A stretch of DNA of 64,000 nt from Gp6-AA40 sp035711805. GTDB lineage: Bacteria > Acidobacteriota > Vicinamibacteria > Vicinamibacterales > UBA2999. The translations under genes and the position numbers were made by a program. The notes beneath the pieces were generated by a model. It ran no database searches and was not told the DNA's origin. It saw only the letters and a list, made by a program, of their open reading frames with translations. Positions 52,430-62,229 of the stretch are shown here, one piece after another (within the stretch, counting starts at the first letter, position 1; every line of letters starts with the position of its first letter). The stretch lies in contig DASTBV010000143.1 of NCBI GenBank assembly GCA_035711805.1, positions 1 through 64,000 of the forward strand, given 5' to 3'.

Positions 52430-54349
52430 ATGGCGAATCTTCCAAACCCGCCGGGCATGAACCCGCGCGACAAGCGGCAAGGCGAACGCCGCACGTTCGG
52501 CTCGACGGGCCGGCCGGGCGGCGCCGTCTGGTACGTGCTCGGGTTCCTGATGCTGATGGCGCTGGCCAACGTGTGGTACCTGCAGCCGGCTGGGAAGACC
52601 CTGTCATACAGCGACTTCAAGCAGGCGGTTCGCGGGGGGCAGGTGGCGGAGGTCTACGTCGGCGAGCAGTCGATTCGCGGGACCCTCAAGGCCGAGCGCG
52701 ACGGCACGAACAAGTTCAATACCACGCGCATCGAAGACCCCAAACTGCTCGAGGAACTGGACGCCGCGCGGGTGAAATACACCGGTGAATTCGTCAGCCG
52801 CTGGCTCCCCGAGATTCTGAGCTACCTGATCCCGCTGCTGATCCTGTTCGCGCTCTGGAGCTTCTTCTTCCGCCGCATGGGGGGCGCCGAGGGCGGCGTG
52901 ATGTCGTTCGCGCGCAGCAAGCACCGCGTCTTCGCGGAAGACGACGTGAAGGTCAGCTTTGCGGACGTGGCCGGCGTCGAAGAGGCCGAGCAGGAGCTGA
53001 GGGAGATCGTCGAGTTCCTGAAGAATCCACGGAAGTACACGACGCTGGGCGGACGCATCCCGAAGGGCGTGCTGCTCGTCGGCCCTCCGGGCACCGGCAA
53101 GACGCTGCTCGCCCGCGCGGTGGCCGGCGAAGCGAAGGTGCCGTTCTTCAGTCTGAGCGGCTCGGAATTCGTCGAGATGTTCGTCGGCGTCGGCGCGGCG
53201 CGCGTCCGCGACCTGTTCGCGCAGGCCGAACAGAAGGCACCGTGCATCATCTTCATCGACGAGCTGGACGCGCTCGGACGCGCGCGTGTGCAGAGTCCGA
53301 TGGGATCACACGAGGAGCGCGAGCAGACGCTCAACCAGCTGCTCGCGGAGATGGACGGGTTCGACTCGCGCAAGGCGATCATCATCATGGCCGCCACGAA
53401 CCGCCCGGAAGTGCTCGACCCTGCCCTGCTGCGGCCCGGCCGCTTCGATCGCCAGGTCCTCGTCGACAAGCCGGACGTCAAGGGGCGCGAAGAAGTCCTG
53501 CGTATCCACACGAAGAACGTCAAGCTCTCTCCGGCGGTCGATCTGCGCGTGGTGGCCGCGCGCACGGCCGGGTTCGCCGGCGCCGACCTGGCCAATCTCG
53601 TCAACGAGGCGGCGCTGCTGGCCGCCCGCAAGGACAAGACCGCCGTCGAGATGACGGACTTCGACGAAGCGATCGATCGGCTGATCGCGGGGCTCGAGAA
53701 GAAACGCGTGATGAGCTCGAAGGAGCGCGAGATCGTTGCGTATCACGAATCCGGGCACGCCATCGTCGCCACCGTCATTCCCGGCATGGATCCGGTGCAC
53801 AAGATCTCGATCGTGCAGCGCGGATTCGGCGCGCTCGGCTACACGATGCAGCTGCCGCTCGAGGATCGATACCTGATGCAGCGGCAGGATCTGCTCGACC
53901 AGCTGGCGGTCCTGCTTGGCGGCCGGACTGCGGAGGAGCTCGCGCTCGGCGAAATCTCCACCGGTGCGCAGAACGACCTGCAGCGCGCTACCGACATCGC
54001 GCGCGCGATGGTGACGGAGTGGGGCATGAGCGACGCCCTGGGGGCCGTGAACTACGACGGCCACAAGCGCAACAAGTTTCTCGACATCCCGATCGGGCCG
54101 GAGCGCGGGAACTACGCCGAGGACACGGCCCGCCTCATCGACGCCGAGGTCAAGCGAATCATGACCGATGCGCACACGCGCGCCCGATCCATCCTGACCG
54201 ACAAGCGCGACATGCTCGAGAAGGTCACGCGGCAGCTGCTGGAGGTGGAAGTGATGGAGGGCGACACGCTGCGCGCCATCCTCGGCGTGCCGCCCGGGAC
54301 GATCGCGGAGTCGGCCGAAGGGACTCCGCTGCCGCCCGAGCTGAGATAG
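52430..54349 (+). CDS. ftsH: ATP-dependent membrane zinc protease FtsH
   Basis: Protein of 639 residues: membrane helix VWYVLGFLMLMALANVWYL, an extracytoplasmic domain, a second helix ILSYLIPLLILFALWSFFF, the AAA module with GPPGTGKTLLARAVAGEA, IIFIDELDALGRAR and the SRH RPGRFDRQV, then the protease site VAYHESGHAIVA and the third zinc ligand within ISTGAQNDLQRAT. It degrades misfolded membrane and regulatory proteins. ATG follows the clpB stop with no gap (TAGATG), so it is in the HspR-controlled operon, an unusual placement for ftsH. Confidence 0.97.
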   Translation: MANLPNPPGMNPRDKRQGERRTFGSTGRPGGAVWYVLGFLMLMALANVWYLQPAGKTLSYSDFKQAVRGGQVAEVYVGEQSIRGTLKAERDGTNKFNTTRIEDPKLLEELDAARVKYTGEFVSRWLPEILSYLIPLLILFALWSFFFRRMGGAEGGVMSFARSKHRVFAEDDVKVSFADVAGVEEAEQELREIVEFLKNPRKYTTLGGRIPKGVLLVGPPGTGKTLLARAVAGEAKVPFFSLSGSEFVEMFVGVGAARVRDLFAQAEQKAPCIIFIDELDALGRARVQSPMGSHEEREQTLNQLLAEMDGFDSRKAIIIMAATNRPEVLDPALLRPGRFDRQVLVDKPDVKGREEVLRIHTKNVKLSPAVDLRVVAARTAGFAGADLANLVNEAALLAARKDKTAVEMTDFDEAIDRLIAGLEKKRVMSSKEREIVAYHESGHAIVATVIPGMDPVHKISIVQRGFGALGYTMQLPLEDRYLMQRQDLLDQLAVLLGGRTAEELALGEISTGAQNDLQRATDIARAMVTEWGMSDALGAVNYDGHKRNKFLDIPIGPERGNYAEDTARLIDAEVKRIMTDAHTRARSILTDKRDMLEKVTRQLLEVEVMEGDTLRAILGVPPGTIAESAEGTPLPPELR

Positions 54350-54359
54350 GAATCGCGAA

Positions 54360-55004
54360 TCACACCGCGGCGGGCGTCTTCGGCTGCGGCGTCACTCTGA
54401 GATACGGCTTCTTGGCGACGAATCCGGGGAAGCGCTTTTTCGCATCCTCGTCGGAGACGGCCGGAACGATGATCACGTCCTCGCCGGCTTTCCAGTCGGC
54501 GGGGGTCGCGACCTGGTGCTGCGCGGTGAGCTGCAGTGAGTCGATCACGCGCAGCAGTTCGGCGAAGTTGCGGCCCGTGCTCGCCGGGTAGGTCAGCGTC
54601 AGCTTCACCTTGTTGTCGGCGCCGATGATGAACACCGAGCGGACGGTTGCCGTATCGCTCGCGTTCGGATGAATCATGTCGTACTTGTTGGCGATCGACT
54701 TGTCGGGGTCGGCAATCAGCGGGAAGTTCAGATCGGCGCCGGTCACGTCCTTGATGTCGCCGGCCCACCGCGAATGCGAATCCAGCGGATCGACGCTGAG
54801 GCCGATCACCTTGGTGTTGCGCTTTTCGAATTCACTCTTCAGTTTCGCGACAGCTCCCAACTCGGTGGTGCAGACCGGCGTGAAGTCTTTCGGGTGAGAA
54901 AACAGGACCGCCCACTTTCCTTTCTTCCATTCATGGAAGTTCAACGGGCCTTCAGTCGTGTCTGCTGCAAAATCCGGGGCTTCATCCCCGAGCCGAATCG
55001 CCAT
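54360..55004 (-). CDS. 1-Cys peroxiredoxin (Prx6 type)
   Basis: Thiol peroxidase of about 214 residues. The peroxidatic site is HPKDFTPVCTTELG (PxxxTxxC), with a distal Arg expected in the SRWAGDI/RSVFIIG region. The long C-terminal arm (ADWKAGEDVIIVPAVSDEDA) is typical of the Prx6 subfamily. No resolving Cys is visible. ATG 55004 is favoured over ATG 55010 because the AGGAGG (55012-55017) lies 7 bases from the former and only 1 from the latter. Convergent with ftsH. Confidence 0.92.
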   Translation of the reverse strand: MAIRLGDEAPDFAADTTEGPLNFHEWKKGKWAVLFSHPKDFTPVCTTELGAVAKLKSEFEKRNTKVIGLSVDPLDSHSRWAGDIKDVTGADLNFPLIADPDKSIANKYDMIHPNASDTATVRSVFIIGADNKVKLTLTYPASTGRNFAELLRVIDSLQLTAQHQVATPADWKAGEDVIIVPAVSDEDAKKRFPGFVAKKPYLRVTPQPKTPAAV

Positions 55005-55155
55005 ATTCATGCCTCCTGAAATCGCATCATTCTATTCCTGAGACGCGTTCGGCCGTTCCGCCGGTCCCAATTAATGCCGGAAACGCATTGACGCTCGCTG
55101 GCTGCTGGCGTAGTTTCGGATCGAGCACGATAACGCTCTCGTTCGGGAGGGTGAT

Positions 55156-55425
55156 ATGGCAGAGCCACGTCGAACCCCGCCTTCGTCCGCTCTGGAGATC
55201 GCCCCGAAGGCGCTGTCCATCCGTTCCCTCGACTATAGACGCCCGGACGCGGTGTCGCGCGTGCGCGGGGAATTCCACGAGATGCGGGGGTTTTCGCCGA
55301 CAGTCGAGCAGGCCGCGCGTCTTTTCGACCTCTCGCTGGACGAATGCCGCCGGGTGCTCGGCAGCCTGGAACGGGAGGGCTTTCTCCGGCGGACGCCCGA
55401 CGGCCGCTATCGGCTCCCCGCGTGA
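55156..55425 (+). CDS. Small winged-helix-like protein
   Basis: Protein of 89 residues; the C-terminal half FSPTVEQAARLFDLSLDECR, then VLGSLEREGFLRRTPDGRYR reads as a helix-turn-helix with a wing. GGGAGG lies close upstream of ATG 55156. It is probably a small DNA-binding regulator, stand-alone between the peroxiredoxin and the RRM gene. Confidence 0.62.
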   Translation: MAEPRRTPPSSALEIAPKALSIRSLDYRRPDAVSRVRGEFHEMRGFSPTVEQAARLFDLSLDECRRVLGSLEREGFLRRTPDGRYRLPA

Positions 55426-55600
55426 GCTCTGTTATACTCCTCGCGTTTGAGAGCTTAGCCCGCCCGCTTCTCGCCTCTGCATCCGATCCGATGATTCAGA
55501 TCTCCTGCATGCCGGTGAGCCGAGCGATTCCCGCTCAGGCCGAGTCTTCTCACTTGTTCGCGCACCGCGAGCGCATCCACAGGATGCAGGAGTCAGCGTC

Positions 55601-55933
55601 ATGAGTCGCAAGTTGTACGTCGGCAATATCCCGTTCGAGACGAACGAAAACGATCTGCAGGAGCTCTTTGCCGAGGCCGGCGCCGTCGAATCGGTGAACG
55701 TCGTACGGGACCGCGAAACCGGCCGCGCGCGTGGGTTCGCGTTCGTCGAAATGGCCACCGACGAAGCCGCCCAGGCGGCTGTCTCGCAGCTGCACGATCG
55801 GACGTTCGGCGGCCGGCGGCTGACGGTCAACGAAGCACGTCCACAGACCCCGCGTTCCGGTGGCGGCGGTGGCGGATACGGTCGCGGCGGCAGCGGCGGC
55901 GGCGGCGGTCGCCGCAGCGAGCCGCGCTGGTAG
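55601..55933 (+). CDS. RRM-type RNA-binding protein with Gly-rich tail
   Basis: Protein of 110 residues with one RNA recognition motif: RNP2 KLYVGNIPF and RNP1 RGFAFVEMA, followed by a Gly/Arg-rich tail (SGGGGGGYGRGGSGGGGG). Bacterial RRM proteins of this kind are often cold-inducible RNA chaperones. A TATACT -10 box at 55433 would give a leader of about 160 bases, ending with GGAG 9 bases before the ATG. Confidence 0.9.
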   Translation: MSRKLYVGNIPFETNENDLQELFAEAGAVESVNVVRDRETGRARGFAFVEMATDEAAQAAVSQLHDRTFGGRRLTVNEARPQTPRSGGGGGGYGRGGSGGGGGRRSEPRW

Positions 55934-55999
55934 TCCGGCGCCCGGGGCAACTCGCCCCTCGCTATCTGCGATAATCGCAACCGCTCGGGTAGATTGCCC

Positions 56000-58900
56000 A
56001 TGGACGGACCAGGTCACAGCCCTGGCGGTTGGCCGGGCGCGCAGTCGGCCACAACCTGCGCGTCCTGCGGCAGCTCCGTCCCTCCAGCGGTTGACCGCTG
56101 TCCGCAATGTGGTTGTCCGCGTGCTGAAGACGCCCTGACCGTCCTCGGCGATACCCCGCTTCCCACGCCCATACCGTCGTCACCGGCCGGCTCGTCCGAG
56201 GAGGTCACTCGGTTCGCTGTTCCCACGGACAACGTTAAAGACTTTGTGGGGCCGCAGGACGCCGCGGACGACGTGACGCGAATCGTGACGGCTGGAGACA
56301 GCTCCGAAGACGTCACGCGTTTTGTCCCGGACGACGATGCCCTCACCGTTGCATCCGACTCCCCTGCCGATGCGATGACCGTCGCCGCGCCGGCGACATC
56401 GACCGCTCCCGGTGCGCGGCGTGCCAAACGGACCAATAACGCCGGGCCGCTCGAAGTCGGCCAGTCATTTGGTCCGCGGTATCACATCATCCGGCTGCTC
56501 GGCGCCGGCGGCATGGGCGCGGTATATCAGGCCTGGGACGCGGAGCTGGGCGTCGCCGTCGCCATCAAGGTCATGCGTCCGGAGGTGATGGAGGATCCCG
56601 CCACCGCCGAGGAAGTCGGCCGCCGCTTCAAGCGTGAGCTGCTGCTCGCCCGGCAGGTCACGCACAAGAACGTCGTCCGCATTCACGACATCGGCGACAT
56701 CGACGGCATCAAGTACATCACGATGTCGTATGTCGAGGGCACCGACCTCTCGTCGATTCTGAAGAAGGACGGGAAGCGTCCGATTCGTGAACTGCTGGGG
56801 ATTGCCCGGTCGGTGATCGGCGGACTCGTGGCCGCTCACAGCGCCGGCGTCGTGCATCGCGATCTGAAGCCGGCCAACATCATGATCAGCAAGGACGGCG
56901 AGGCGCTGATCATGGACTTCGGCATTGCCCACTCGACGGGCGATGCCGGTGCGGCGCCAAACCCGGGCGTGGGCGTCCTCCCGGAGCACCTGACACGCGC
57001 TGCGTCGCATCACGCCGCCACCACGCTCGGCTCGATCGTCGGCACGCTCGAGTACATGGCGCCCGAGCAGGCCAGGGGGCAGCCGATCGATCAGCGTGTG
57101 GACGTATACGCGTTCGGGCTGATTCTCTACGACGCGCTGCTTGGTCGGCGGCGCGTCTCGTCGGGCGCGGCGGCTGTCGAGGAACTGCAGCGGCGAATGC
57201 AGTCGCCGCCGCCGCCATTGCAGGCGCTCGACCCTGAGGTGCCCCCGCACGTGGCGGCGCTGATCGCGCGATGCGTCGAGCCGGACGCGGCGAAACGGTT
57301 CCAGACGTCGGCGGAGGTCGCCGCCGAGCTCGATCGTCTCGACGATGACGGCAGGCTCATCCCGATCGCGCGTCGCCTGACGAAAAAGATGGTCGCCGCG
57401 GCGGCGCTGCTGGTCGTTCTTCTGCTCGCCGGCGCGATCTACATCACGCAACGGGCCTCACAGCCCACAGAGCAGCACGCGCGTGTTCTCGTGGTCATCG
57501 CCGATGCCGCGAATCCGACGGGAAACAGCGCGTTCACCGGCACGCTGGAACCGATGATTCGCCTCGGTCTCGAAGAGGCGGGATTCATCACCGCGTTCGA
57601 CCGTACGCAGATCCGGTCGCTGGGGCTGCCGCCGATCACGGGCACGCTGGATGAGAAGACCGCACGTCAGATCGCAGTCAATCAGGGACTGGGCGTGGTG
57701 ATCGCCCCGGTCATCCGCGCCGGCGGAAGCGGATTCGAGCTCGAGCTGAAGGCCTACGAGAGCGTCACGGGCACTGTCATCGCCGAGACCACCGAATCGT
57801 TCTCATCGCCCGATCAGGCCCTGGCGACGCTCAACAAGGCGACGATTGCTCTTCGCAACGCGTTGGGTGACGACGTCACCGAATCGTCGCAGCGGTTTGC
57901 GATGGAGACCTTGAGCGCGACATCGCTGGAGGCCGTCGGCGAGTACGCGAACGCAATGGATGCATTGTCGAACGGGAATCAGCCGCAGGCCAGGGACGCG
58001 GCGATGAAGGCGATCGCCCTCGACGCCAACTTCGGTTCCGCCTACGGCGTGGCCGCGATCGCCGCGCGGAACATGGGACAGTTCCAGGAAGCGGGAAAGT
58101 TAATCGAGCAGGCGATCGAGCGCCTGCCGACGATGACGCAGCGCGAGCAGCATCGCACGCGCGGTTTCTCATACACGCTCAAGGGGGATCACCAGAAGTG
58201 CGCCGACGAGTATGGAGATCTCGTCAAGCGCTACTACGCCGATGCGTCGGCGCGTAACAACCTTGCGGTGTGTCTGACGCAGCTTCGTGACCTGGACAAG
58301 GCCCTGCAGGAGGTCCGGCAGGCGGCGGAGATTCTGCCCAAGAGAGCGTTGTATCGCGTGAACACGGGGCTGTTTGCCGCCTACAAGAGCGATTACGCGA
58401 TGGCGGAACAAGCCGCCGGCGAGGCGTTGGCGATCAACCCGGCGTTTCCACAGGGGCTCATCGCGCGCGCGATGGCTCAGCACGGCCAGGGCCGGATCGC
58501 CGATGCCGTCGCGACGTATCGGCAGCTCGAGACGGTCAGTCCGTCGGACGCCGTGACCGGACTCGCGGACGTCGCGGTCTATGAGGGACGGTACAAGGAC
58601 GCCGTGAGCCTGTTGACGAGCGGCGTCGATGCGGATCTGGCGGCGAAGCGCGTCGATCGAGCGGCCGACAAGCTCATCGCCCTGTCGTACGCGGAACTGT
58701 CACGCGGCAACAGGCGCGCCGCGATTGCCGCCTCAGACCGCGCGCTGACGCACAGCACCAGTCCGAAGATACGCTTCCTGACGGGCCGGCTCTTCAGCGA
58801 GGCCGGCGATCCCGCACGCGCGCGCGCGCAGGTCAAGGAGCTGAATACCGGGCTCGACCTCTTTTCCGAGACGTTTGCCAGGATCGTCGAAGGCAATATC

Positions 58901-59266
58901 GCACTGAACGAAGGCAACCTTCGCGATGCGGTGGCGCAGCTGACCGCCGCCAACGGGAAGCTCGATACGTGGCTCGGCCGGTTCGACCTCGGGCGCGCCT
59001 ACCTGGCGGCCGGCGCCTTTCTCGAGGCCGAAGGCGAGTTCACCCGCTGCGTCAACCGCAGCGGCGAAGCGATGTCGCTGTTCCTCGACGAGGTGCCGAC
59101 CTTCGGATATTTCCCGCCGGTATACGTCTACGTCGGACGCGTCAAGCTGGGGTTGAAGCAGCCGTCAGCCGACTCGTTCCGCACCTATCTCACCCTGCGC
59201 GGCAAGACCGGCGAGGACCCGCTGCTGACCGACGTCCGGAAACAGCTCGCGAGCGGCAAGCCCTGA
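56000..59266 (+). CDS. Zinc-ribbon Ser/Thr protein kinase with TPR domain
   Basis: Protein of 1088 residues. It has an N-terminal zinc ribbon (C20, C23, C34, C37 in CASCGSSVPPAVDRCPQCG). A Thr-rich acidic linker repeats (E/D)(E/D)VTR(F/I) three times and (L/M)TV three times. The PknB-like kinase (about 160-450) has LLGAGGMGAVY, VAIKVM, VVHRDLKPANIM and MDFGIAH with APEQARGQ. One membrane helix (VAAAALLVVLLLAGAIYI, about 464-482) leads to an extracytoplasmic domain and many TPR units in the C-terminal half. The linker Thr residues look like autophosphorylation or FHA-docking sites (inference). ATG 56000 is chosen over TTG 55994. Confidence 0.92.
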   Translation: MDGPGHSPGGWPGAQSATTCASCGSSVPPAVDRCPQCGCPRAEDALTVLGDTPLPTPIPSSPAGSSEEVTRFAVPTDNVKDFVGPQDAADDVTRIVTAGDSSEDVTRFVPDDDALTVASDSPADAMTVAAPATSTAPGARRAKRTNNAGPLEVGQSFGPRYHIIRLLGAGGMGAVYQAWDAELGVAVAIKVMRPEVMEDPATAEEVGRRFKRELLLARQVTHKNVVRIHDIGDIDGIKYITMSYVEGTDLSSILKKDGKRPIRELLGIARSVIGGLVAAHSAGVVHRDLKPANIMISKDGEALIMDFGIAHSTGDAGAAPNPGVGVLPEHLTRAASHHAATTLGSIVGTLEYMAPEQARGQPIDQRVDVYAFGLILYDALLGRRRVSSGAAAVEELQRRMQSPPPPLQALDPEVPPHVAALIARCVEPDAAKRFQTSAEVAAELDRLDDDGRLIPIARRLTKKMVAAAALLVVLLLAGAIYITQRASQPTEQHARVLVVIADAANPTGNSAFTGTLEPMIRLGLEEAGFITAFDRTQIRSLGLPPITGTLDEKTARQIAVNQGLGVVIAPVIRAGGSGFELELKAYESVTGTVIAETTESFSSPDQALATLNKATIALRNALGDDVTESSQRFAMETLSATSLEAVGEYANAMDALSNGNQPQARDAAMKAIALDANFGSAYGVAAIAARNMGQFQEAGKLIEQAIERLPTMTQREQHRTRGFSYTLKGDHQKCADEYGDLVKRYYADASARNNLAVCLTQLRDLDKALQEVRQAAEILPKRALYRVNTGLFAAYKSDYAMAEQAAGEALAINPAFPQGLIARAMAQHGQGRIADAVATYRQLETVSPSDAVTGLADVAVYEGRYKDAVSLLTSGVDADLAAKRVDRAADKLIALSYAELSRGNRRAAIAASDRALTHSTSPKIRFLTGRLFSEAGDPARARAQVKELNTGLDLFSETFARIVEGNIALNEGNLRDAVAQLTAANGKLDTWLGRFDLGRAYLAAGAFLEAEGEFTRCVNRSGEAMSLFLDEVPTFGYFPPVYVYVGRVKLGLKQPSADSFRTYLTLRGKTGEDPLLTDVRKQLASGKP

Positions 59267-59271
59267 CGCGG

Positions 59272-62229
59272 TCAGGGCTTGATGCTCACCTGGATGATGT
59301 TCGACGGCCCGCTCTGCTTCCCGTCGACGAACGCCGTCACGAAATACCAGTAGACGCTGTTCGGCTTCGCCGTCGTGTCGGTGTACGTCAACGGCGTGTT
59401 CGTTCCCATCTGGATGGTCGCGATCTCGAGCGGCAGATTCGCCGGCGACATGGCGGCCTCCCCCGCCGCGCGCCACACCTTGTAGGTGCTGGGAGTGCCG
59501 GCCGTCGGCGGCTTCCACTCCAGGATGATGCTGTTCTTGGTCGGTGTGGCGAACAGATCGGTCGGCACGTTGCCGTGCGACTTGGCGTTCAGAAAATCGA
59601 TGTCGCCGCGGGTGTCATCGGTCAGCGGCCCGCCCCAGTCGAGGACGCCTTCGGCCGTGCCCCAGTCGAAGACCCCCCAATCAAAGACACCCCAATCGAA
59701 AACCCCCCAGTCACCGACGTTGTCGGCGGTACCGGCTCCGAAGGCCGCCGTCGTGCCCCAGTCGAAAACGCCCCAGTCAAAGACGCCGGTGTCTTCGAAC
59801 TCGAGCTCGAGCGACAGGCCGTTCATGTTGCGGCGGCTGGCCGTCTGCCGGAGGTCCATGCCCGCGAAATCGTTGAACCCGGTCAGGAGCTCCCCGTCGG
59901 CCGTCGTTCCGCTGTTGGTGCCGTTGAAGTTGACGTCCTGTGTCTTGGTCGTGAGATCGCCGAACGTGCCGCTGAAATTCCAGTCGATGGCGCCGGTCGT
60001 CGTCCCGTCGATGCGGACCATTGTCTCGGGTGCAGGGGTGCCATCGCAGTACCTGGTCGCCGGTGACATGCCGATGTGCTCGGCGAAGAAGTTCGTCGCC
60101 GGTGCGTACCACCGGGTCGGATGCAACATTGGATTGCTGGCGGCATCGGTTATCGCCGTCTCGGTGAGATTCTTCTCGAAGAGCGGATTGAGGACCTGGC
60201 GCGAGAAGTCGAGCACCGGTCCCTGCGGCACGCCGTTGACCGTCAGCCGCACGGCGGTGGTCGGCGTCGCCGGCGTGATGAGGAACCCGCGCACCTGGAA
60301 GAAGTAGTTCATGACGCTCTGGTAGTTCGGCTTGCAGTTCGGCGACGGGTTGGCTGCCGTTGCCGCGGCTCCGCCGTGGCGCAGACCGAGCGTGTGTCCG
60401 AGTTCGTGCACGAGCGTGGAGACCTGGGCGAATTCGGTTCCGGTCGCGCCGTCCCAGAGGCCGAGGGTGACCGCGAGGTCGCCGCCGCCATCGCCGCCGT
60501 CGGCGACTCCTGACGTCGAGCGTGGAATCTGCGGGTTGCTGAGACTGGGAACGCCAAGGACGTGTCCGATGAGCGCGTACTTGAAGATGCCCATGCGGTT
60601 TTCGTCGAAGCGCCGCACGCAGTTCGGATTCGCTTCGCAGTCTTTCTCGGTGCTCCCCCCGGACAGCGGCTGATCGCGAAGGGCGTTGAACTTCGTCTTC
60701 CAGCTGACCAGACCTTTGAATGTCGGGAAGGATGGCGAGGTGATCGCCGTTTCGTCGATCGCTTCGCCGCCTTTCGCCAGACTACCGGGGATGATGGCGC
60801 ACGGAGGCGTCCAGGTACTCGCGCTGGCGCACGTGGCATCGGTGACACCAGCCGGCCTTGGATATCGGTTGCCAACGTCGAAATGCAGGTTGATCGGTCC
60901 GCTCACGTTGAACCGGCGCGGGCCGGCCAGCTTCGCGTTGTGGAAGACCTGCGCCGCCGCCTCCAGTACCGCTCGCGAGGGAAGGTGCGTGTGCGGCGGG
61001 ACAGCGCCAAGCGTGGTTGTGTATCCGCCGGTCGACAGCAGGCTCCCATTCGGTGCAGTCGGCGTCGTCATGTAGCCGATCTCGACGAAGATGTCCTGCA
61101 CGTTGGGGTTGGCGCCCATGGCCTTGATGTCTGGCAGCTCCAGGCCATCCGGGTCTGTCAGGCCGGTCTCCGACTCCCAGCGGTCCAGAAGGCCATCGTA
61201 GTCAGAGTCCTTGACGTCGACGCCGGCAATCAGGGCCGTCCACGACAGACAATCAACCGAGCTGCTCGTCGCCTGAACAGTCGTCTTGATGGGGGCGAGT
61301 TCTTCTGTGGCGTTGGCCAGCAGCGGCACGCTGTAGGTCTTGACATCCCACGAGAACCCGAGGGCGCCGCCGAACGGATTCGTCGCCACCGTCGGCGCTT
61401 CACCCGAACTTCCCTCGACCGTCAGTGCCTCGCCGAAGTTGGTGTCGCCATCAGCAACGATATGGGTCAGCGTTGCCCTGGCGCCGGCGGCCGACGCCTG
61501 AAAGTAACCCTTCATCGTCTGGCTGAAGCTTGGAACGTCCTGATTGAGAGTCCTTCCGCCGTCGTAGATGACGATCGCCCGCAACGGCATATCCGGGTCG
61601 CGGTACACGACCACCAGGCTCGCGCCCTGAACCAGGTTCGCCTGGTTTCCCGATGACGGCGACTGGCTGCCACCGTTTCCGCTGTCCGCGAGCTTTATGG
61701 GAAACGAGCCGTTCGCAAGGCGTCTGCCGGTCGGCTTCCCATCCACGACCTGTTGCGGAAGCAGATGTAAAACGTTGGCGCGATACGACTTGAGAAACGA
61801 AGCGCCCTGGGTCGTCCCCCCTCCGCCGCCTGACGACCAGCACGCGCTGGCATTCACGGGCGCGATCTGCTTACCGAGGATCAGTTCGTTATTGAAGTAG
61901 CCGCGCGCCGAAATCGACGTCGTCGCCGTGCTCTCCATCGTTTGCCAGTAGAGGAACGCGGCGAGGATGTCCGTCGATGGATCGACGCTGATGCTGATCG
62001 AACCGGTCGCCATCTTCTGCCCGGTGACGGGATCCAACGTGCCGCCCTGCCCGCGGAGTCCGACGCCTGCGACCACGACGTCGCCGGTGACGAAGTAGTT
62101 CTTGAAGAACTTCAGAGCACCCTGATCCGCGTGCGCGACTTGCGGAATTCCAAGGAAGAGGAACGCTATGGCCGCGCACACCCGCAATACACGGGTGCAG
62201 ACAGAGTTAGACCGGGGGGGACAGGTCAT
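59272..62229 (-). CDS. Secreted metzincin-like metalloprotease with DWG repeats and FN3 domain
   Basis: Exported protein of 985 residues: signal peptide (VCAAIAFLFLGIPQVAHA), a long beta-rich N-terminal domain, a calcium-type loop DVKDSDYDGLLDRWE, and the zinc site LVHELGHTLGLRHGG (HExxHxxGxxH, about residue 605) with a Met-turn in SVMNYFF, the metzincin pattern. After about residue 800 come seven DWG units (VFDWG, VGDWG, VLDWG) in tandem, then a fibronectin type III domain (NSIILEWKPPTAGTPSTYKV, YWYFVTAFVDGKQSGPSN). The N-terminal domain is unrecognised. AGGAG lies 7 bases before ATG 62229. No secretion genes are adjacent. Possibly a surface or secreted protease. Confidence 0.83.
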   Translation of the reverse strand: MTCPPRSNSVCTRVLRVCAAIAFLFLGIPQVAHADQGALKFFKNYFVTGDVVVAGVGLRGQGGTLDPVTGQKMATGSISISVDPSTDILAAFLYWQTMESTATTSISARGYFNNELILGKQIAPVNASACWSSGGGGGTTQGASFLKSYRANVLHLLPQQVVDGKPTGRRLANGSFPIKLADSGNGGSQSPSSGNQANLVQGASLVVVYRDPDMPLRAIVIYDGGRTLNQDVPSFSQTMKGYFQASAAGARATLTHIVADGDTNFGEALTVEGSSGEAPTVATNPFGGALGFSWDVKTYSVPLLANATEELAPIKTTVQATSSSVDCLSWTALIAGVDVKDSDYDGLLDRWESETGLTDPDGLELPDIKAMGANPNVQDIFVEIGYMTTPTAPNGSLLSTGGYTTTLGAVPPHTHLPSRAVLEAAAQVFHNAKLAGPRRFNVSGPINLHFDVGNRYPRPAGVTDATCASASTWTPPCAIIPGSLAKGGEAIDETAITSPSFPTFKGLVSWKTKFNALRDQPLSGGSTEKDCEANPNCVRRFDENRMGIFKYALIGHVLGVPSLSNPQIPRSTSGVADGGDGGGDLAVTLGLWDGATGTEFAQVSTLVHELGHTLGLRHGGAAATAANPSPNCKPNYQSVMNYFFQVRGFLITPATPTTAVRLTVNGVPQGPVLDFSRQVLNPLFEKNLTETAITDAASNPMLHPTRWYAPATNFFAEHIGMSPATRYCDGTPAPETMVRIDGTTTGAIDWNFSGTFGDLTTKTQDVNFNGTNSGTTADGELLTGFNDFAGMDLRQTASRRNMNGLSLELEFEDTGVFDWGVFDWGTTAAFGAGTADNVGDWGVFDWGVFDWGVFDWGTAEGVLDWGGPLTDDTRGDIDFLNAKSHGNVPTDLFATPTKNSIILEWKPPTAGTPSTYKVWRAAGEAAMSPANLPLEIATIQMGTNTPLTYTDTTAKPNSVYWYFVTAFVDGKQSGPSNIIQVSIKP
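59640..59800 (-). repeat. 15-bp coding tandem repeats (DWG units)
   Basis: Seven copies of a degenerate 15-bp unit coding (V)(F/G/L)DWG, in blocks of two, four and one, with 12- and 4-residue spacers. Codon choices differ between copies, so the array is not a recent simple duplication. Confidence 0.8.

Noticed and set aside
59640..59800. Short-period DNA array that might suggest CRISPR
   Set aside because: The 15-bp units are in frame in the metzincin gene and code for DWG; unit and spacer lengths do not fit CRISPR.
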